A stretch of DNA of 64,000 nt from NCBI GenBank assembly GCA_025992855.1, contig DAJPGB010000001.1, positions 868,001-932,000 of the forward strand, written 5' to 3'. Each line of letters begins with the position of its first letter. Within the stretch, counting starts at the first letter, position 1. The stretch comes from Coriobacteriaceae bacterium. Its GTDB lineage: Bacteria; Actinomycetota; Coriobacteriia; Coriobacteriales; Coriobacteriaceae. The translations under genes and the position numbers were made by a program. This document shows positions 24,510 to 33,263 of the stretch, one piece after another. Below the pieces are notes generated by a model. That model did not search any database. It was not told the origin of the DNA and saw nothing but the letters and a program-made list of their open reading frames with translations.

Positions 24510-26336
24510 ATGGCAAAGGGATCAAAAAGGGAAGGTGGAGGCATCGGCGAGTTGCTCGCGTATGCCGGTGACCGCAAATTCCTAACGTATTTGGGCATGG
24601 CGCTCTCGGCGCTCTCGCAGCTGCTGAGCTTTGGCCCGTACGTGTGCATTTGGCTTGTCGCGCGCGATCTGATCGCCGTGGCACCTAACTGGAGCGAAGC
24701 CTGCGACATCGCGATGTATGGCTGGTGGGCCGTGGGTTTTGCCCTGGCAAGCATCGTAGCTTATTTCGTGGGGCTCATGTGCACGCATCTGTCCGCGTTT
24801 CGCTGTGCGTCCAATATCCGCAAGACTACGAGCGAGCACCTGCTTAAGCTGCCGCTTGGCTACTTTGACACGCACGCCACCGGTGAGCTGCGTCGTGTTG
24901 TAGACGGATGTGCCGCCTCCACCGAGACTTTGCTCGCACACATGCTGCCCGATATCGCAGGCGCCGCCGCCATGGTCGTGGGCCTGCTCGTATTGCTTTT
25001 CGCCCTCGATTGGCGCTTGGGCGCGGCATGCCTCATCTCGGTGGCCATTTCGTTTGGCGCCATGGCCACCATGATGAGCGGCAAAGGCGCCGAGTTCATG
25101 AAGGCCTACATGGGAGCGCTGGTCAAGATGAACAAGACCGGCACCGAATACGTACGCGGTATTCCCGTGGTCAAGGTGTTTCAGCAGACGGTCTACTCCT
25201 TTAAGGCTTTCCACGATGCGATCGCCGAATACGCCGACATGGCACAAAACTATGCGGGCACGTTCTGCCGAGGTCCGCAGGTACTCAACCTTACCGCGCT
25301 CAATGGTCTTGTGGCATTCCTGTTGCCCGTGGCGTTGCTGTTGGCGCCGGGCGAGACGGACTTCGCGCATTTTATGGCCAACTTCACGTTTTACGCGATA
25401 TTTTCGGCCGTGGTACCGACGGCCATGACCAAGCTCATGTTTGTGGGCGAGGCCTCTCAGATGAGTGCCGATTCGCTGGCTCGTATTCGAAGTATTATGG
25501 ATTCCAAGCAGCTCTCCGTGCCCGCCCAACTCAAGCACCCTGCCGGCAGCGATGTGCGCTTTGAGGACGTGAGCTTCACGTACGAGGGTGCCGAAGCACC
25601 TGCCGTCAGCCACGTAACCTTTAACGTTCCCGCTGGTAGCACCCTCGCCCTAGTGGGTCCTTCGGGCGGCGGCAAGTCAACCTGCGCAAGCCTGATTCCT
25701 CGTTTTTGGGATGTCTCTTCGGGCCGAGTGCTTGTAGGCGGTGTGGACGTTTGCGATATGGATCCGCACGAGCTTATGGACCAGGTCGCTTTCGTGTTCC
25801 AGACTAACCAGCTGTTCCGGCAAACACTTGCCGATAATGTGCGCGCCTCCAAGCCTACGGCCACTGACGACGAAGTGCGTGCGGCCCTCTCCGCAGCTCA
25901 GTGCGACGACATTGTGGCCAGGCTCCCGCAGGGCATCAATACCATGCTCGGTGCCGGCGGAGCATATCTTTCGGGCGGCGAGGTCCAGCGCGTGGCGCTC
26001 GCCCGCGCGATCCTTAAAGACGCGCCTATCGTGGTGCTCGATGAGGCCACGGCGTTTGCCGACCCCGAGAACGAGGCGCTCATCCAGCGCGCCTTTAGCA
26101 AGCTGGCGGCGGGTCGCACGGTCATTATGATTGCTCATCGACTCTCGACTGTAGTGGGCGCAGATCAAATCGTGGTGCTCAACCAGGGCAGGGTGCAGGA
26201 GTCGGGTACCCATGCCGAGTTGCTGTCCCAAAACGGCTTGTATGCCAAGATGTGGGCCGAATACGAACAGGCCGCGAGCTGGAAAATCACTGCAGCGACC
26301 GCGGATGCCGCCGTCACGAAGGGAGGCGAGGCCTAA
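24510..26336 (+). CDS. ABC transporter permease/ATP-binding protein, half A
   Basis: 608-residue exporter half: a six-helix membrane domain (~20-310) followed by the ATPase domain (~345-590). Walker A GPSGGGKST, Q-loop VFQTNQLF, signature LSGGE, Walker B with Glu VVLDEATA and H-loop IAHRLS are all present. Starts at ATG 24510 with GAAAGGA. The next gene begins 0 bp after its stop (TAAATG), so the two form a heterodimeric exporter. Divergent AraC neighbour and sequence layout are reminiscent of YbtP/YbtQ or Irp6-type siderophore or iron-linked ABC pairs. Substrate not determined. Confidence 0.93.
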   Translation: MAKGSKREGGGIGELLAYAGDRKFLTYLGMALSALSQLLSFGPYVCIWLVARDLIAVAPNWSEACDIAMYGWWAVGFALASIVAYFVGLMCTHLSAFRCASNIRKTTSEHLLKLPLGYFDTHATGELRRVVDGCAASTETLLAHMLPDIAGAAAMVVGLLVLLFALDWRLGAACLISVAISFGAMATMMSGKGAEFMKAYMGALVKMNKTGTEYVRGIPVVKVFQQTVYSFKAFHDAIAEYADMAQNYAGTFCRGPQVLNLTALNGLVAFLLPVALLLAPGETDFAHFMANFTFYAIFSAVVPTAMTKLMFVGEASQMSADSLARIRSIMDSKQLSVPAQLKHPAGSDVRFEDVSFTYEGAEAPAVSHVTFNVPAGSTLALVGPSGGGKSTCASLIPRFWDVSSGRVLVGGVDVCDMDPHELMDQVAFVFQTNQLFRQTLADNVRASKPTATDDEVRAALSAAQCDDIVARLPQGINTMLGAGGAYLSGGEVQRVALARAILKDAPIVVLDEATAFADPENEALIQRAFSKLAAGRTVIMIAHRLSTVVGADQIVVLNQGRVQESGTHAELLSQNGLYAKMWAEYEQAASWKITAATADAAVTKGGEA

Positions 26337-28094
26337 ATGTTCGCCTCATTCCAAAAGAAGTATTTCCTATCCGATAAAGGCGTCGCCGGAGTAAAACGCG
26401 GCATTTTCTGGACCACGCTCACCAATCTCATTACCATGGCCGGCATGGGCTTTTTATTCCTGGTCATGGCCGGTTTTGTCGAACATCTCGCCACTGGCGC
26501 CGACCTGCCGGATGCCCTGCCGATCGTGGGCGGCCTCGTGGTCTTTTTCGTGTTGCTCTTTGCCTCTAACTGGCAGCAGTATTACTACACCTACTGCATC
26601 TTTTACGAGGAGTGCGGCAAGCAGCGTATGGAGATTGCCGAGCGCTTGCGCAAACTGCCGCTGTCGTTTTTTGGTCGTCGTGATCTGGCCGATTTAACCG
26701 AGACCATCATGGGCGACGTCCAGGCCATGGAGCACGCCTACAGCCACGTGCTGGGAGAGCTTTGGGGTGCCATCATCGCAAGCACCATTGTGTTCGTGGC
26801 GTCGCTGTTCTTTTGCTGGCAGCTGGCGATCGCGGCGTTTTGGAGCGTTCCCGTGGCCTTTGCCGTGCTGTATCTAACACGCGGCCCCATGACCCCGGTG
26901 TTCGATTGCGTACGTGCCGAGAAGGTCAAGGTTACCGAGGCAATTCAAGAGACGCTCGACTGCGTTCGCGAGATCCGTGCCACCAACCAGGAGGCCCATT
27001 ATCTTGAGGGACTCAACGCCGTGATCGATGCCGAGGAGCGCGAGACCACCAAGGGCGAGCTCGCTAACGGGCTTTTGGTCAACTCCGCCTTTGCCATCCT
27101 GCGTCTGGGCATTGCCACCACGCTGGTCACGGGTGCCGCGGTGGTCGCCTCCGGACAGGTCGACTTTTTGGTGATGTTTGCCTTCCTGCTTATGGTGAGC
27201 CGTATCTATGCGCCCTTTGACCAGGCGTTAATGTTAATGTCCGAGCTATTTGCCGCCGAGTCGTCTGCCAAGCGCATGCGTTCTATCATGGAAGAGCCTG
27301 TGGCGCGGGGCAGCGAGAAATTTGAGCCCGCGGGCCACGATGTGGTGTTCGATCACGTAGCATTTGGCTATGGTGCGGGCGAGGACGGACGCGCCGGCGA
27401 GAAAGTTCTTACCGATGTGAGCTTTACCGCCAAGGAAGGCGAGGTCACGGCACTAGTCGGTCCTTCGGGTTCCGGTAAGTCTACGGTGAGCCGCCTGGCC
27501 GCGCGCTTTTGGGATGCCACCGAAGGCACGGTCACCGTGGGTGGCGTGGATGTCGCGAGCGTGGATCCCGAGGTGCTCCTGCGCGACTACGCCATTGTGT
27601 TCCAAGGCGTGCTGCTCTTTGACGACACGGTGATGGGAAACATCCGCCTCGGGTGTCGTGATGCCACCGATGAGGAAGTGCTTGCGGCCGCGCGTGCCGC
27701 CAACTGCGACGAGTTTGTGAGCCGCATGCCGCAGGGCTACGATACCATGATCGGCGAGAACGGCTCCAAGCTGTCCGGCGGCGAGCGCCAGCGCATCTCT
27801 ATCGCCCGCGCGCTGCTCAAAGACGCGCCCATCGTGCTGTTGGACGAGGCGACGGCGAGCTTGGATGTGGAGAACGAGACCGTGGTGCAACAGGCACTTT
27901 CCCGTCTGCTTGCAGGCAAGACGGTTATCGTTATTGCCCACCGTATGCGTACGGTGGAAAATGCCGACAAAATCGTTGTGCTCAAGGATGGTGTGGTTGC
28001 CGAACAGGGCACTCCAGCGCAGCTCAAGACAGCAGGTGGAGAATTCGCCCGCATGGTTGCGCTGCAAAAGGAAGCGGCTGCCTGGCGGCTATAG
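26337..28094 (+). CDS. ABC transporter permease/ATP-binding protein, half B
   Basis: 585-residue partner of the preceding half, with the same fold: membrane domain ~20-320, ATPase ~340-580. Walker A GPSGSGKST, Q-loop VFQGVLLF, signature LSGGE, Walker B VLLDEATA, H-loop IAHRMR. Both halves keep the catalytic Glu, so neither site looks degenerate. The ATG directly follows the partner's stop codon, and a ribosome-binding site (GGGAGG) lies inside the end of the upstream gene. A strong palindromic terminator closes the operon. Confidence 0.93.
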   Translation: MFASFQKKYFLSDKGVAGVKRGIFWTTLTNLITMAGMGFLFLVMAGFVEHLATGADLPDALPIVGGLVVFFVLLFASNWQQYYYTYCIFYEECGKQRMEIAERLRKLPLSFFGRRDLADLTETIMGDVQAMEHAYSHVLGELWGAIIASTIVFVASLFFCWQLAIAAFWSVPVAFAVLYLTRGPMTPVFDCVRAEKVKVTEAIQETLDCVREIRATNQEAHYLEGLNAVIDAEERETTKGELANGLLVNSAFAILRLGIATTLVTGAAVVASGQVDFLVMFAFLLMVSRIYAPFDQALMLMSELFAAESSAKRMRSIMEEPVARGSEKFEPAGHDVVFDHVAFGYGAGEDGRAGEKVLTDVSFTAKEGEVTALVGPSGSGKSTVSRLAARFWDATEGTVTVGGVDVASVDPEVLLRDYAIVFQGVLLFDDTVMGNIRLGCRDATDEEVLAAARAANCDEFVSRMPQGYDTMIGENGSKLSGGERQRISIARALLKDAPIVLLDEATASLDVENETVVQQALSRLLAGKTVIVIAHRMRTVENADKIVVLKDGVVAEQGTPAQLKTAGGEFARMVALQKEAAAWRL

Positions 28095-28095
28095 G

Positions 28096-28128
28096 AATGT
28101 GACAAAGGGACAATCCCTTTGTCACATT
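28096..28128 (+). terminator. Perfect 15-bp hairpin
   Basis: AATGTGACAAAGGGA (28096-28110) / TCCCTTTGTCACATT (28114-28128) with a 3-nt loop, 1 bp after the stop codon. No long T-run, but the stem carries the AAAGGGACA sequence seen in several other hairpins of the window. Confidence 0.65.
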
Positions 28129-28171
28129 GAGTTCATCCCCATAGTTTCCAAAAAGTTAGCCATTGTTGACC

Positions 28172-28194
28172 AAATAGTTATACTAAACTATTTT
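28172..28194 (+). promoter_or_regulatory. Possible operator upstream of the metal-ATPase pair
   Basis: AAATAGTT-ATACT-AAACTATTT is a near-perfect palindrome about 80 bp ahead of the DUF6110-like gene. It could be a metal-regulator site. Confidence 0.35.
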
Positions 28195-28274
28195 CAAAAG
28201 CGTGCTCGAGCAAACTAATGAACTCGGGTGCTAAGGCACCATGCCGCGCTTGTGCGGCAAAAGGGAGAAGCAAC

Positions 28275-28520
28275 ATGAAGAAGTCGACGTTTAACACTCT
28301 GCTTGTCGGTGGCGGTTTTCTGCTTGGCACGGCCGGCATCAAGCTGCTCACCAGCGCTCCGGTAAAGAATGCCTGCGTGCAGGGCATCGCGTGCGGTATG
28401 CGCGTCAAGAACTGCTACCAGGACATGGTCGAGCAGGCCAAGGCCAATGTCGACGACATGGTTGCCGAGGCTGCCTACATCACCCAGAGCGAGGCTGATG
28501 CGGACAACGCAGCCGAGTAA
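28275..28520 (+). CDS. Small DUF6110-like protein
   Basis: 81 residues: a hydrophobic segment at the start (TLLVGGGFLLGTAGIKLLTS), then a Cys-containing stretch (KNACVQGIACGMRVKNCYQD) and an acidic helical tail. ATG 28275 has GGGAG just upstream. It lies 18 bp ahead of a P1B-type ATPase, as DUF6110 proteins commonly do, so it may act as a membrane-bound metal chaperone or assembly partner. The family name is from memory and the function is unproven. The three Cys residues could bind metal. Confidence 0.7.
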   Translation: MKKSTFNTLLVGGGFLLGTAGIKLLTSAPVKNACVQGIACGMRVKNCYQDMVEQAKANVDDMVAEAAYITQSEADADNAAE

Positions 28521-28538
28521 CGCTCCCAGGCACAAACT

Positions 28539-30614
28539 ATGAGATTCTCGATTATCAGCGAGATCCCCGGCAGGACCCGTCTTCAATTGGCGGGTCCTGT
28601 GCCAGAGAGCGATCTCGATGCACTTCTTAAGCTCAGCGGCGATATCGACGGCGTGCACAAGGTGCGCGTTTATGGCCGTATTGGCCAGATGGCGCTGGAG
28701 TACGACGAGCCGCGCCGCGCGAGCGTGCTCGACGCCCTGGGCGCACTCGATGCTCAAGCTATCGCCGATGCCAAGTCGGGTTACGTGATGCAGCTTGAGC
28801 CACGCAAGCACAAACTCGTTATGGACCTGGCGACACTCGTCGGTGCCCATTACGCGCGCCGCTGGTTCCTGCCTACGCCGCTGCGTGCCATCTTTGTCGT
28901 GGCTGGTTACATGGCATTTTTGCGCGCTGCCCTTCATGAGCTCGCGAAGCCGCGCCTGACCGTTCCCGTGCTCGACGCTTCGGCCATTGGCATCTCGTTC
29001 GTCAAGCGTGATGTTGACACCGCGGGCCAGACGATGTTTCTGCTTAACGTGGGCGAGCTGCTCGAGGACTACACCCGCGCCATGAGCGAAAACGAGCTCA
29101 TCAACTCGCTACTCGATGTGCCCGACAAGGCGCAAAAGGTCGTCGGCGACACCGAGGTGAGCGTTGCCGCGACCGAGCTCGAGCCCGGCGATTTGGTCGC
29201 CGTGCGCACCGGCATGTCCATCTGCATCGATGGCGTGGTCGAGCAGGGGAGCGCCATGGTCAACCAGGCGACCCTGACCGGCGAGCCGCTGGCCGTCGAG
29301 CGCAGCGTGGGCGACGACGTGTTCGCCGGCACCGTCGTGGAAGACGGCAGCATCTTGGTGCGCGTGCGCGCCAACACGGCTCAGACCAAGCTCCGTTCGA
29401 TCGTCTCGCTTGTGCAGACGGCCGACTCGCTCAAGTCCGAGGGTCAGTCGCACATGGAGGACCTCGCCAACAAGATCGTCCCGTGGAACTTCCTGCTCGC
29501 GGGCCTGGTTGCGCTCACCACGCGCAGCCTCATCAAGACTTCCGCGGCGCTGATGGTCGATTACTCATGTGCACTCAAGCTCACGGGCTCGGTCGCCGTT
29601 ATGACCGCCATGAGCGACGCCGCCAAGATGGGCGTCATGGTCAAGGGCGCCAAGTACTTTGAGTCGTTTGCCAAGGCCGACACCATCGTCTTTGATAAGA
29701 CCGGCACGCTGACCGAAGCCCAGCCGCGCCTGGCCTGCGTGCTCACGACCGACGGCTGGAGCGAGGACGAGGTTCTACGCCTTTCCGCCTGCCTGGAGGA
29801 GCATTTTCCGCATCCGGTGGCGCGCGCCGTCGTCAACGCCGCGGGCGAGCGCGGGCTCGAGCATCGCGAGCGCCATGCCGCCGTCGAGTACATCGTGGCG
29901 CACGGCATTGCCTCGTCCATCGAGGGACGTCGCGCAATTATTGGCTCGGCGCACTTTGTGTTTGAGGACGAGGGTGCGCAGCTGGAGTCCGACATTAAGG
30001 AGCGCATCGAGTCCCAGATGCAGGGCCTGTCGCCGTTGTACCTGGCGGTCGATGGCACGGTTGTAGGCGTGCTTGGCATCGAGGACCCGCTCAAGCCTGG
30101 CGTGCGCGAGGCCATTGCCGACCTGCATGCATTGGGCGTCAAGCATGTCGTTATGCTCACAGGTGACTCCGAGCGCACGGCAGAGCGCATCGCGCGCGAG
30201 GCGGGCGTCGACGAGTTTAAGGCCGAGCTGCTGCCCGAGGACAAGTACGCCTACGTGGAGCGGATCAAGCGCGAGGGACGCCGCGTTGCCATGGTGGGCG
30301 ACGGCGTCAACGACTCGCCGGCGCTGGGTCTGGCCGACGTGGGCCTGGCCATGGGCGGCGGAAGCGACATCGCCAAGGAGGTCGCCGACATCATCCTGAC
30401 CGATACGGACCTTGCCGCAATCGTACGCCTGCGCCGAATGAGCCAGGGACTCATCGACCGTCTGACGAGTTCGTATTCCAAGGTGATGCTTACCAACTCG
30501 GCGCTTTTGGCGCTCGGCATTACCGGCGCGATTACCCCGCAGGCGTCGTCGCTGCTGCACAACGGCTCAACGATCGCCTACAGCCTCAACAACGCAAAGG
30601 CTTACCTGCGTTAG
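28539..30614 (+). CDS. Heavy-metal P1B-type ATPase with S-C-A-L-K instead of CPx
   Basis: 691-residue metal-transporting ATPase. The phosphorylation motif is DKTGT (Asp386), TGE (actuator) appears as LTGEPLAVE, and the hinge is VAMVGDGVNDSPAL. The N-terminal domain lacks a CxxC metal-binding motif. The transmembrane metal site that is usually CPC or SPC reads YSCALK (Ser343-Cys344-Ala345), with no proline. This resembles a subgroup of P1B pumps whose ion is not settled; copper or zinc are possible, as is manganese or iron. Co-transcribed with the small protein 18 bp upstream, starting at ATG 28539. A terminator follows. Confidence 0.9.
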   Translation: MRFSIISEIPGRTRLQLAGPVPESDLDALLKLSGDIDGVHKVRVYGRIGQMALEYDEPRRASVLDALGALDAQAIADAKSGYVMQLEPRKHKLVMDLATLVGAHYARRWFLPTPLRAIFVVAGYMAFLRAALHELAKPRLTVPVLDASAIGISFVKRDVDTAGQTMFLLNVGELLEDYTRAMSENELINSLLDVPDKAQKVVGDTEVSVAATELEPGDLVAVRTGMSICIDGVVEQGSAMVNQATLTGEPLAVERSVGDDVFAGTVVEDGSILVRVRANTAQTKLRSIVSLVQTADSLKSEGQSHMEDLANKIVPWNFLLAGLVALTTRSLIKTSAALMVDYSCALKLTGSVAVMTAMSDAAKMGVMVKGAKYFESFAKADTIVFDKTGTLTEAQPRLACVLTTDGWSEDEVLRLSACLEEHFPHPVARAVVNAAGERGLEHRERHAAVEYIVAHGIASSIEGRRAIIGSAHFVFEDEGAQLESDIKERIESQMQGLSPLYLAVDGTVVGVLGIEDPLKPGVREAIADLHALGVKHVVMLTGDSERTAERIAREAGVDEFKAELLPEDKYAYVERIKREGRRVAMVGDGVNDSPALGLADVGLAMGGGSDIAKEVADIILTDTDLAAIVRLRRMSQGLIDRLTSSYSKVMLTNSALLALGITGAITPQASSLLHNGSTIAYSLNNAKAYLR

Positions 30615-30638
30615 CAGGCGTGTTCGCCCACGTTATCT

Positions 30639-30684
30639 GGCCCGCGCCCGGATGGCATTGCCGCCATCCGTGTGCGGGCCTTTT
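30639..30684 (+). terminator. Rho-independent terminator of the P1B ATPase gene
   Basis: GGCCCGC ... GCGGGCC outer stem (30639-30680) with an inner GGATGGC/GCCATCC stem, then TTTT. Confidence 0.85.
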
Positions 30685-30688
30685 GCGT

Positions 30689-30735
30689 TTGACCATCTGC
30701 TAGCTTCTCTATATAGTGGTGCTAGCATGGCTAGC
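30689..30735 (+). promoter_or_regulatory. Promoter and repeated operator of the toxin-antitoxin pair
   Basis: TTGACC (30689-30694), 17-nt spacer, TATAGT (30712-30717). Three copies of GCTAGC (TGCTAGC at 30698 and 30720, GCTAGC at 30730), the last two forming GCTAGC-ATG-GCTAGC. Such repeated palindromes are typical for autorepression by a type II antitoxin. Confidence 0.65.
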
Positions 30736-30757
30736 AAATTGAAGGAGCGTGAATGAC

Positions 30758-31111
30758 GTGAGTGCTATTAGCGGCATGGCACAAGTGAATATTCGCGTGG
30801 ATCGCCAGGTCAAGGTTCGTGCCGAGGAAGCGTTGCGGCTCTCGGGTGGGTCGCTGCCCGAGCTCATCAAAAAGGTTGTGGCCAAGGTTGCGCAGGGCGG
30901 CGGTCAGTGCGAGGAAGTGCTTGCGGCCGTCGATGACCGGCAGCAGACCATCGCGCCCGATACGCCGTTCGCCGCATCATGGGCGGCGGCGGATCAGCTT
31001 TACGCGGACATGGGCATCGCTACGTCGCCTGTGTCCGACGATCGCGATTGGGACGCAATCTATTCCGAAGCCATGGACGAGCGCTATCGCCAAAAGGGGA
31101 TGATCCTGTGA
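30758..31111 (+). CDS. Antitoxin (RelB/DinJ-like)
   Basis: 117 residues. The N-terminal ~45 residues (MAQVNIRVDRQVKVRAEEAL) have the ribbon-helix-helix look of RelB/DinJ antitoxins: a short beta strand, then two helices. The C-terminal acidic half would wrap the toxin. GTG 30758 is used, with GGAG 10 nt upstream; GTG 30749 is too close to it and ATG 30776 is an alternative. The stop overlaps the start of the PIN toxin (GTGA, 31108-31111), the normal arrangement of antitoxin-toxin pairs. Confidence 0.75.
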   Translation: MSAISGMAQVNIRVDRQVKVRAEEALRLSGGSLPELIKKVVAKVAQGGGQCEEVLAAVDDRQQTIAPDTPFAASWAAADQLYADMGIATSPVSDDRDWDAIYSEAMDERYRQKGMIL

Positions 31112-31623
31112 GCGGAGCCCCTCTTAAAATCATGGTGGATGCGAATGTGTGGGTTGATTCGTTTTGCGTTGACCATGCCGAGTCGCTTGCTGCGCGTGCG
31201 TTTATTGGGCAGGCGACGGAGACGGGGGCGTTGCTGTTCTTCCCGGTGCATATCGCTAAGGACGTACTGTACGTTGTCCAACACGAGCTAAAGCGCAGCG
31301 TTCTTGCCAACGGGGGAGCGCTTGACGAGGCGTCTGCCCGTGCAATTGGCGATGCGGCGCTGGCGTTTGTTCGGAATATGACCGAAAACGCCACGGCCGT
31401 GGGTGCGGATGCGTCGGACCTTTGGCTGGCCGACAAATACTTAGCGCTCCATCGCGATTACGAGGACAACTTGGTGCTCGCCGCATGCAAGCGCGCACAG
31501 GTCGATTACTTGGTGACTAACGATCGCAAGCTGCTCGAACATGCCGATATTGCAGCAAAAACGCCACGCCAAATGATGCCGATTCTGGCTTTGGCCGAAC
31601 GTGGTGGGCAGGTATCCCGATAG
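31108..31623 (+). CDS. PIN-domain toxin
   Basis: 171 residues of the PIN ribonuclease fold: first acidic residue in MVDANVWVDSF (Asp near 10), then the conserved acidic pair in DYEDNLVLAAC and a final Asp in YLVTNDRKLL. This matches VapC-like RNases that cut tRNA or rRNA when free of antitoxin. GTG start overlapping the antitoxin stop. Followed by a bidirectional terminator. The antitoxin is RelB-like rather than VapB-like, a mixed pairing that is nevertheless known. Confidence 0.8.
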   Translation: MSGAPLKIMVDANVWVDSFCVDHAESLAARAFIGQATETGALLFFPVHIAKDVLYVVQHELKRSVLANGGALDEASARAIGDAALAFVRNMTENATAVGADASDLWLADKYLALHRDYEDNLVLAACKRAQVDYLVTNDRKLLEHADIAAKTPRQMMPILALAERGGQVSR

Positions 31624-31636
31624 CGCCTGGCTGTCT

Positions 31637-31674
31637 GCGTGCCCTTCGGAACGTTGACGCTCCGAAGGGCACGC
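31637..31674. terminator. Bidirectional terminator between convergent genes
   Basis: Perfect 14-bp stem GCGTGCCCTTCGGA (31637-31650) / TCCGAAGGGCACGC (31661-31674), 10-nt loop, between the convergent toxin and hypothetical genes. Confidence 0.7.
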
Positions 31675-31682
31675 ATCCTTAA

Positions 31683-32117
31683 TTACAAAAGCGCGGCCTT
31701 GATGGCGGGGGCTTCGGCGAGCTTCTCGGCTGCCTTCTCGTCGGAGTCATTCAGTGCGGCTAAGCTGCGGTAGACCCACTCGTTGACCTGGGTGTTCTTG
31801 ACGCCTGCGGTCTGCATAAGGGCGCCTACCTCGCGGATCGCTGCGAGCAGATCGGCTTTGGGGCCCACGAGCTCAACAAAGAGATCGTGATGTGCGGTGA
31901 CGCCGCGGTTCTCGCTCACGTGGTCGATAAAGCCCTTGACGGTCTCAAGCTGCTGGGCGAGGGCTTCATCATCGTCAGCGTCCAGCGCGACGAGTGCGTT
32001 CGATACCGTGAGGGCGGGATGTCCGCAGGGGACAAAGCCCTCGATGACATCCATAGCTTCGGTAATGGTTGAGCCCAGGCCAACGAGGGCATTGACGAGC
32101 TGCTGTTTGGTAACCAT
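31683..32117 (-). CDS. Hypothetical helical protein
   Basis: 144 residues, soluble, mostly helical and acidic, no membrane segment or known motif. The start ATG (32115-32117) has a clean GAAAGGA site. It contains repeated Leu/Ala-rich helices (ALAQQLETVKGFIDHV, DLLAAIREVGALMQ). Monocistronic, with a 240-bp upstream gap that it shares with the divergent tmRNA gene. I do not recognise the family. Confidence 0.7.
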   Translation of the reverse strand: MVTKQQLVNALVGLGSTITEAMDVIEGFVPCGHPALTVSNALVALDADDDEALAQQLETVKGFIDHVSENRGVTAHHDLFVELVGPKADLLAAIREVGALMQTAGVKNTQVNEWVYRSLAALNDSDEKAAEKLAEAPAIKAALL

Positions 32118-32356
32118 AACGGTCCTTTCGACGGATCAATTTTGCTTGGCGAAAATATACGTGACGCGATCGGTAGCAAAAGTGCGAAGTGCAGTGCACA
32201 TTACGGTCTTCACAGCTCGTGCATAGAACAGCTGTCCGCTTTCAGAACGTGGTAAGATAACACTCCACAAGCGGGGCTTGCCTCGCGTGTTCCTTGAAAA
32301 GTCGACGGTTGTTGGGTGCTCGTGTGCCCAATGCCATCCAGACTTTCCCGACATTC

Positions 32357-32720
32357 GGGGGCGACTGGTTTCGACACGATAGCTCTGAGAGAGGAAGCAA
32401 GCCGAGGTCTCCTCGCCTCGTTAAACAGGGGTACCGTCAAATTGAATTGACAACAACTCTTCTTTTGAGCCTATGGCTCTCGCTGCTTAGTTTATAGCGG
32501 CGCGTCAACCCGGTGATTTCCCCGACACCGGCGCGACGTCATTTTAGGGGAATGCTCCTGCGCACGTAATCGGTATGGCGCGGGCTAAGACCGAACCGGT
32601 TAGGACGCCGCGAGCGTGTCGCTGCGCGCAAAGCGTCCGAGACGAAACCAGCGACTGAGCTTGGAGATGCCAATCAGGGGGCTTTCGTGGACCGGAGTTC
32701 GATTCTCCGCGCCTCCACCA
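32357..32720 (+). ncRNA. ssrA: Transfer-messenger RNA
   Basis: 364-nt tmRNA that rescues stalled ribosomes. The 5' end GGGGGCGACTGG continues into the conserved TTTCGACA; the 3' end has the T-arm GGAGTTCGATTCTCC and GCCTCCACCA with an encoded CCA, pairing GGGGGC with GCCTCC. The tag frame runs 32449-32490 and ends in TAG: DNNSSFEPMALAA. The C-terminal ALAA is the usual protease-recognition end. A terminator follows at 32729, then the tandem repeat, as expected for a gene used as an integration site. Confidence 0.95.
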
Positions 32721-32728
32721 AAAGTTAT

Positions 32729-32760
32729 AAGCAGGTAGGTAAACGCACCTACCTGCTTTT
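32729..32760 (+). terminator. tmRNA terminator
   Basis: AAGCAGGTAGGT (32729-32740) / ACCTACCTGCTT (32747-32758) followed by TTTT. Confidence 0.88.
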
Positions 32761-32774
32761 TTATTACTTATAGA

Positions 32775-33247
32775 TACCGCGGAGAATCGAACTCTGTGCA
32801 GGGCGCGAGCGTAAAGAAAACGCGTGAGCGTTTTTAGCCCGCGGGCGAGGACGCCGGCAGGCGGCCGAAGCCGGTGCGGGTTCGCGAGGCGAACACGCGG
32901 ATTCTCCGCGCAAAGCCTCAACCCAAAACAGATGCGATGTCGATTGAGTTTCAGCTGCCCATGCCCCTGCTACAACGCAAACCCCGTACCGCGGAGAATC
33001 GAACTCTGTGCAGGGCGCGGGCGTAAAGAAAACGCGTGAGCGTTTTTAGCCCGCGGGCGAGGACGCCGGCAGGCGGCCGAAGCCGGTGCGGGTTCGCGAG
33101 GCGAACACGCGGATTCTCCGCGCAAAGCCTCAACCCAAAGCAGATACGATGTCGATTGGGTTTCAGCTGCCCATGCCCCTGCTACAACGCAAACCCCGTA
33201 CCGCGGAGAATCGAACTCTGTGCAGGGCGCGGGCGTAAAGAAAACGC
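32775..33247. repeat. 212-bp tandem repeat with inverted copies of the tmRNA 3' end
   Basis: Unit starts at 32775, 32987 and 33199 (two full units and ~50 bp of a third), nearly identical. Each starts with CGCGGAGAATCGAACTC, the exact reverse complement of 17 bases of the tmRNA T-arm (32695-32711), and holds GGATTCTCCGCGC on the forward strand (~32899). The rest is G/C-rich with a stem-loop (GCGGGC ... GCCCGC). Long apparent reading frames through it are repeat artefacts. Best explained as attachment-site or integration scars behind ssrA. Confidence 0.75.
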
Positions 33248-33263
33248 CGCGGTAACGCAGAGT

